A DNA stretch of 64,000 nucleotides from an uncultured Dongia sp. (GTDB taxonomy: Bacteria; Pseudomonadota; Alphaproteobacteria; Dongiales; Dongiaceae), in assembly GCF_936916975.1 (NCBI RefSeq), contig NZ_CAKZGO010000022.1:1-64000 (forward strand). Direction: 5' to 3'. Position numbers and translations under genes: made by a program. The notes under the pieces were generated by a model, which saw nothing but the letters and a program-made list of their open reading frames with translations, had not been told where the DNA came from and ran no database searches. Positions 62,039 to 64,000 of the stretch are shown here, piece by piece. Numbering within the stretch: the first letter of the stretch is position 1; every line of letters begins with the position of its first letter.

Positions 62039-62191
62039 TTCGGCCCTCCTTCTTCGCCGTTACCTGCGCCGAAACTGGCGTTTTCCCAATATTGCGCGAT
62101 AGACTGCCGCCAACAGCCGGCACCCATCTGGGTGTGGGCCGAGTCGCTGACTATGTGAGCGGCATTGTTTGGGAACGGCATTGAGGGCGAT

Positions 62192-63850
62192 GTGACGGAA
62201 GACAGCTCGAAGAAGCCAGGTGACGAGGCATTGAAATCGATCGAGCCGGCGATGGTGGCCATCGAAGAAGGCCGCATTGAAGATGCCAGCCGGATCTGTG
62301 CTGAATTGGTCGCTGCCGACCCCACGGATTCCGATGCGTTGCATCTCCTCGGTGTCATCGGCTTCCAGAACGGTGCGGCGCCGGACCAGGCGCTTGATCT
62401 CATCGATCGGGCCGCCGCCCTCGACCCGGAACGGGCGCAGTATCAGAACAGCCGCGGCGCATTGCTCTATGCGCTGGGACGCAACGACGATGCGGAGGTC
62501 AGCTTCCGCCGTGCCACCGTCCTCAAGCCCGAAGACGGCATGGCCTGGAACAATCTTGGCAATGCGCTACTGCGGCTCGACCGTGTCGAAGAGGCCGAGA
62601 CCGCCTTCCGACGGGCCCTGGTCAAGCCGCCAATCCTGGTTGCTGCCATCAACAATCTCGGCATCGCGATCAAGCGCCGCGGCCAGTTCGACAAGGCGCT
62701 GATCTGCTTCCGCGAAGCCGTTCTCCATGACCCGACCTTCGTCGATGCCCACTTCAACCTCGGCGAAATTCTCTATCAGCTGGACCAGATGCCGGAAGCG
62801 GAAGCCTGCTTCCGCGAAGCGCTCAAGCTCGACCCGAAATGCGCCCCGGCCTATGCCTCACTGGCGCAAGCACTCCACGACCAGTCGCGGCCCGACGATG
62901 CGATGACGGTCATCCGCGAAGGCCTCGCCGAATTGCCGGATGACGAAGATCTGGCCTTTGCGCTGCGTCTGCAATTGTCGAGCATGGTGCCGGCCTGGCA
63001 TATTCCGATGATCAACGATGACGAGCGCAACGTCGCCTATCATCAGGCGCTGGAACGCGCCGTGCGGCCGGGTGATACGGTGTTTGAGATCGGCACCGGT
63101 TCCGGCATCGTCGCCATGATGGCGGCTCGCGCCGGCGCCGGCAAAGTCGTCACCTGCGAGGTGCTGCCGATCATGGCGGATACCGCCCGCGATATCATCG
63201 CGCAGAACGGCTATGGCGACCGCATCACGGTCATCAACAAGAAATCGACCCAGCTGCGCCTCGGCGAAGACCTGCCGGAACCCGCCGATCTCTTTGTCTC
63301 CGAACTGATCAATGTCGGCATGCTGGCGCCCAACATGCTCTCCATCATCCGCCATGCGCGCGAGAATCTGGTTAAGCCGGAAGGCCGCATCATTCCGGAA
63401 TCCGCGACAGTCTACGGCGCGCTGCTGCAATGCGACCATCTGGCGCGCATCAATCCGGTGCGCAACGTCGCCGGTTTCGACATGTCGGGCATGGACCAGT
63501 TCCGCTCGCCCGGCTACGCCCAGATCGACCTGGCGGCCGACCCGCATCAACGCCTCTCCGACCGGTTTGCAGCGCTTGCCTTCGACTTTCGCACTGACAT
63601 GAAGGAAATGGACAGCCATCGCCAGGTGGTGACGGTGACTGAGGCGGGCGTCTGTCACGGCGTCGCGTTCTGGTTCGATCTCCATATGTTCGAGGACATC
63701 GTCTATCGCTCCGACAGCCCGGCCAGAGTCAACCATTGGAAACAGGCGATGCATTTCTTTGCCAAGCCCGTTGCGGTGCAGCCCGGTGACCAACTGACGC
63801 TCGCCGTCGGCTACGACAACACGCGGATATTCTTCAACCTGGTGGACTGA
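62192..63850 (+). CDS. TPR protein with PRMT-like methyltransferase domain
   Basis: About 552 residues. Residues about 15-265 hold six to seven TPR units (GNALLRLDRVEEAETAFRRA, NLGEILYQLDQMPEAEACF). The C-terminal domain begins HIPMINDDERNVAYHQALER and has motif I VFEIGTGSGIVAMMAARAGA, CEVLPIMADTA and the acidic double-E-like loop FVSELINVGML, then a beta-barrel half (ESATVYGALLQ). These are features of protein arginine methyltransferases near PRMT7/PRMT9. Such proteins are rare in bacteria. The GTG at 62192 has GAGGG upstream; a TTG at 62165 is the alternative. It sits after flagellar-like genes. Confidence 0.82.
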   Translation: MTEDSSKKPGDEALKSIEPAMVAIEEGRIEDASRICAELVAADPTDSDALHLLGVIGFQNGAAPDQALDLIDRAAALDPERAQYQNSRGALLYALGRNDDAEVSFRRATVLKPEDGMAWNNLGNALLRLDRVEEAETAFRRALVKPPILVAAINNLGIAIKRRGQFDKALICFREAVLHDPTFVDAHFNLGEILYQLDQMPEAEACFREALKLDPKCAPAYASLAQALHDQSRPDDAMTVIREGLAELPDDEDLAFALRLQLSSMVPAWHIPMINDDERNVAYHQALERAVRPGDTVFEIGTGSGIVAMMAARAGAGKVVTCEVLPIMADTARDIIAQNGYGDRITVINKKSTQLRLGEDLPEPADLFVSELINVGMLAPNMLSIIRHARENLVKPEGRIIPESATVYGALLQCDHLARINPVRNVAGFDMSGMDQFRSPGYAQIDLAADPHQRLSDRFAALAFDFRTDMKEMDSHRQVVTVTEAGVCHGVAFWFDLHMFEDIVYRSDSPARVNHWKQAMHFFAKPVAVQPGDQLTLAVGYDNTRIFFNLVD

Positions 63851-64000
63851 CACCACCCGTTAGCGCGTATTGGATTTGTATCCAGACATTGTCTCCTCCC
63901 ATGCGCATGACCGTCATGCGGCGGCGCCGATTGTGCGCTATGCCGGCGCGGACTAGCTTCGGGCGCATCGCAGCGGGGAGAGATGCAGGATGCCCATCTG
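63851..64000. other. Window end; possible 5' end of a truncated gene
   Basis: No complete gene. Near the edge GGGGAG (63975-63980) precedes ATG 63990 and ATG 63983, so a plus-strand gene may start just here and run off the window. It cannot be identified. Confidence 0.3.

Overview
The window is high-GC DNA (judged by eye, not computed) from an alphaproteobacterium, most likely a soil or plant-associated member of the Rhodospirillales. Support comes from the urtABCDE layout with a divergent transporter-fused hybrid kinase, tight ATGA-type gene coupling, and Pot/His-type ABC cassettes. No rRNA, tRNA, CRISPR array or insertion sequence was recognised. Protein-family calls come from reading motifs; no database search was run.

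Region 1 (128-17880) is the most unusual part. It looks like one catabolic system for C3 amino alcohols and/or diols. A seven-gene minus-strand operon encodes an APH-type kinase, a class III aminotransferase-fold enzyme (likely a PLP phospho-lyase), an acylating aldehyde dehydrogenase with a C-terminal encapsulation-like helix, and bacterial microcompartment shell or accessory proteins (BMC-T, a PduM-like protein, BMC-P, BMC-H). This is the RMM (Rhodococcus and Mycobacterium microcompartment) gene set. Nearby are a spermidine/putrescine-type ABC transporter coupled to a short-chain dehydrogenase resembling 1-amino-2-propanol dehydrogenase, and a B12-type diol dehydratase whose large and medium subunits are fused (14324-16630) with a separate small subunit. 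Two paralogous AraC regulators sit divergently next to the kinase/BMC operon and the diol dehydratase operon. The same direct repeat, CTTGAC-N15-YTTGACA with 21-bp periodicity, lies upstream of all three metabolic operons, so they are probably one regulon converging on propionaldehyde.

Region 2 (17885-28157) holds the urea ABC transporter urtABCDE. Divergent from it are an NCS1-permease/histidine-kinase/receiver fusion with a Cys-rich insert and a LuxR-type response regulator. Region 3 (28287-33899) holds a polar amino-acid ABC transporter, a LysR regulator and an AruI-like ThDP decarboxylase, suggesting arginine or 2-ketoarginine use.

Region 4 (33896-47807) is an aromatic/amine catabolic cluster: a P450, an APC permease, a MarR regulator, hpaE-hpaD-hpaG homoprotocatechuate meta-cleavage genes, an acetoacetate-decarboxylase-family protein, and a complete P450 / glutamine-synthetase-like / [2Fe-2S] ferredoxin / ferredoxin reductase set. 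A BenE-type transporter follows. A shared palindrome (TTCGAYGTCGAA) occurs before marR/permease and before hpaE.

Region 5 (47818-64000) is mixed housekeeping and accessory DNA: a mini ParB-like protein, a four-EF-hand protein, a two-component system, a DUF2182/DUF1326 pair, an acyl-CoA synthetase, a class II aldolase divergent from a DddP-like M24 protein (this pair is flanked by two copies of a ~124-bp inverted-repeat element), an array of small GC hairpins, a CNNM/CorC protein, a Crp/Fnr regulator with an odd start, a small lipoprotein, a CitE-like lyase, two flagellar-rod/motility-like miniproteins and a TPR-PRMT-like methyltransferase.
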